NCBI GenBank assembly: GCA_949285025.1
Contig: CASDXG010000079.1
Span: 104,037 to 168,036, forward strand
DNA: 64,000 nt
Direction of reading: 5' to 3'
Source of the DNA: an uncultured Bacteroides sp.
GTDB taxonomy: Bacteria; Bacteroidota; Bacteroidia; Bacteroidales; Bacteroidaceae
Below are positions 63,883 to 64,000 of this stretch, piece after piece (position 1 is the first letter of the stretch; every line of letters begins with the position of its first letter). The translations under genes were made by a program, and so were the position numbers. A model generated the notes under the pieces. The model made no database searches and was not told where the DNA came from. It was given only the letters and a program-made list of their open reading frames with translations.

Positions 63883-64000
63883 GGAATATACCTCTTTGAA
63901 ATCAAGAGAGTTAGAAGAATTACCTCGTTTTCGGGTAATGAGTTGGTAACCGTTCTAATTGCCGTGGTCTGCATCGCTTTGCTTGTTCGGGAAACTCTTA
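63883..64000 (+). other. Open frame at the right edge, possible start of a membrane-anchored gene
   Basis: After the stop at 63880-63882 one plus frame stays open to the window end. Its last 19 codons, from a TTG at 63943, read LVTVLIAVVCIALLVRETL, which looks like a membrane helix. No ATG is present in this frame and no promoter box fits, so this may be chance. Confidence 0.2.

Overview
This window looks like part of the main chromosome of a member of the Bacteroidales (Bacteroidota), probably a gut-type saccharolytic anaerobe. Evidence: eighteen TAnnTTTG promoter boxes placed just upstream of genes, few strong Shine-Dalgarno sites, a TonB-dependent receptor with a CarboxypepD-regulatory-like N-terminal domain, a lipoprotein whose cysteine is followed by S-D-D-E, the eukaryote-like prolyl-tRNA synthetase and GlgB, and family pairs typical of this group (DUF4286 with RuvC, flavodoxin with DUF2023, AddA with AddB). 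The genus cannot be fixed from the sequence. No rRNA, tRNA, CRISPR array or intact insertion sequence was seen.

Layout, left to right. 1-5.4 kb: tail of an unknown gene, a YhcH-type protein, glycogen branching enzyme, a membrane protein and proS. 5.5-9.9 kb (minus): a TonB-dependent receptor and a probably surface-exposed beta-helix lipoprotein, ended by a terminator. 10-12.2 kb: a secreted GxGYxYP-type protein with a discoidin-like C-terminus. 12.2-13.3 kb: a scar of decayed mobile DNA holding a broken integrase N-terminus and a broken unidentified gene. 13.3-20.2 kb: ppdK, rlmD, an RluA-type pseudouridine synthase and a secreted glycosidase. 20.3-25 kb: a YihX-like HAD phosphatase, a membrane-anchored serine hydrolase behind a possible leader terminator, and a GC-rich pair of Tat-signal genes (DUF6282 amidohydrolase-like and Fe-S aldo/keto reductase). 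25-28.3 kb (minus): HicB-like protein, ppk1, ppx (polyphosphate). 28.5-30.4 kb: Nif3-like protein and a coiled-coil zinc-ribbon protein.

30.5-36.9 kb (minus) is a mannose-use operon: mannose-6-phosphate isomerase with an extra N-terminal domain, ROK sugar kinase, GH92 alpha-mannosidase and an MFS sugar transporter; together they would release mannose from glycans, import it, phosphorylate it and convert it to fructose-6-phosphate. A DUF362 protein lies upstream. 38-42 kb: thioredoxin, a glutaredoxin-like protein, NAD synthetase, flavodoxin and DUF2023. 42.3-48.4 kb: the AddA/AddB recombination helicase-nuclease. 48.4-56 kb: FMN-type oxidoreductase, acyl-CoA synthetase, EamA exporter, DUF4286-ruvC-tandem ABC ATPase and a B12-binding radical SAM protein. 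56-57 kb: prs. 57-63.2 kb (minus): the thiamin operon thiS-thiE-thiG-thiC-thiH-thiF-thiE2 behind a TPP riboswitch. A GNAT acetyltransferase ends the window.

Most of this is core metabolism. The parts most worth a second look are the GC-rich Tat pair, the SusD-less TonB receptor pair, the flavodoxin/DUF2023 couple, the leader terminator before the serine hydrolase, the isomerase fusion and the mobile-element scar. I did not find a clear-cut new multi-gene system.
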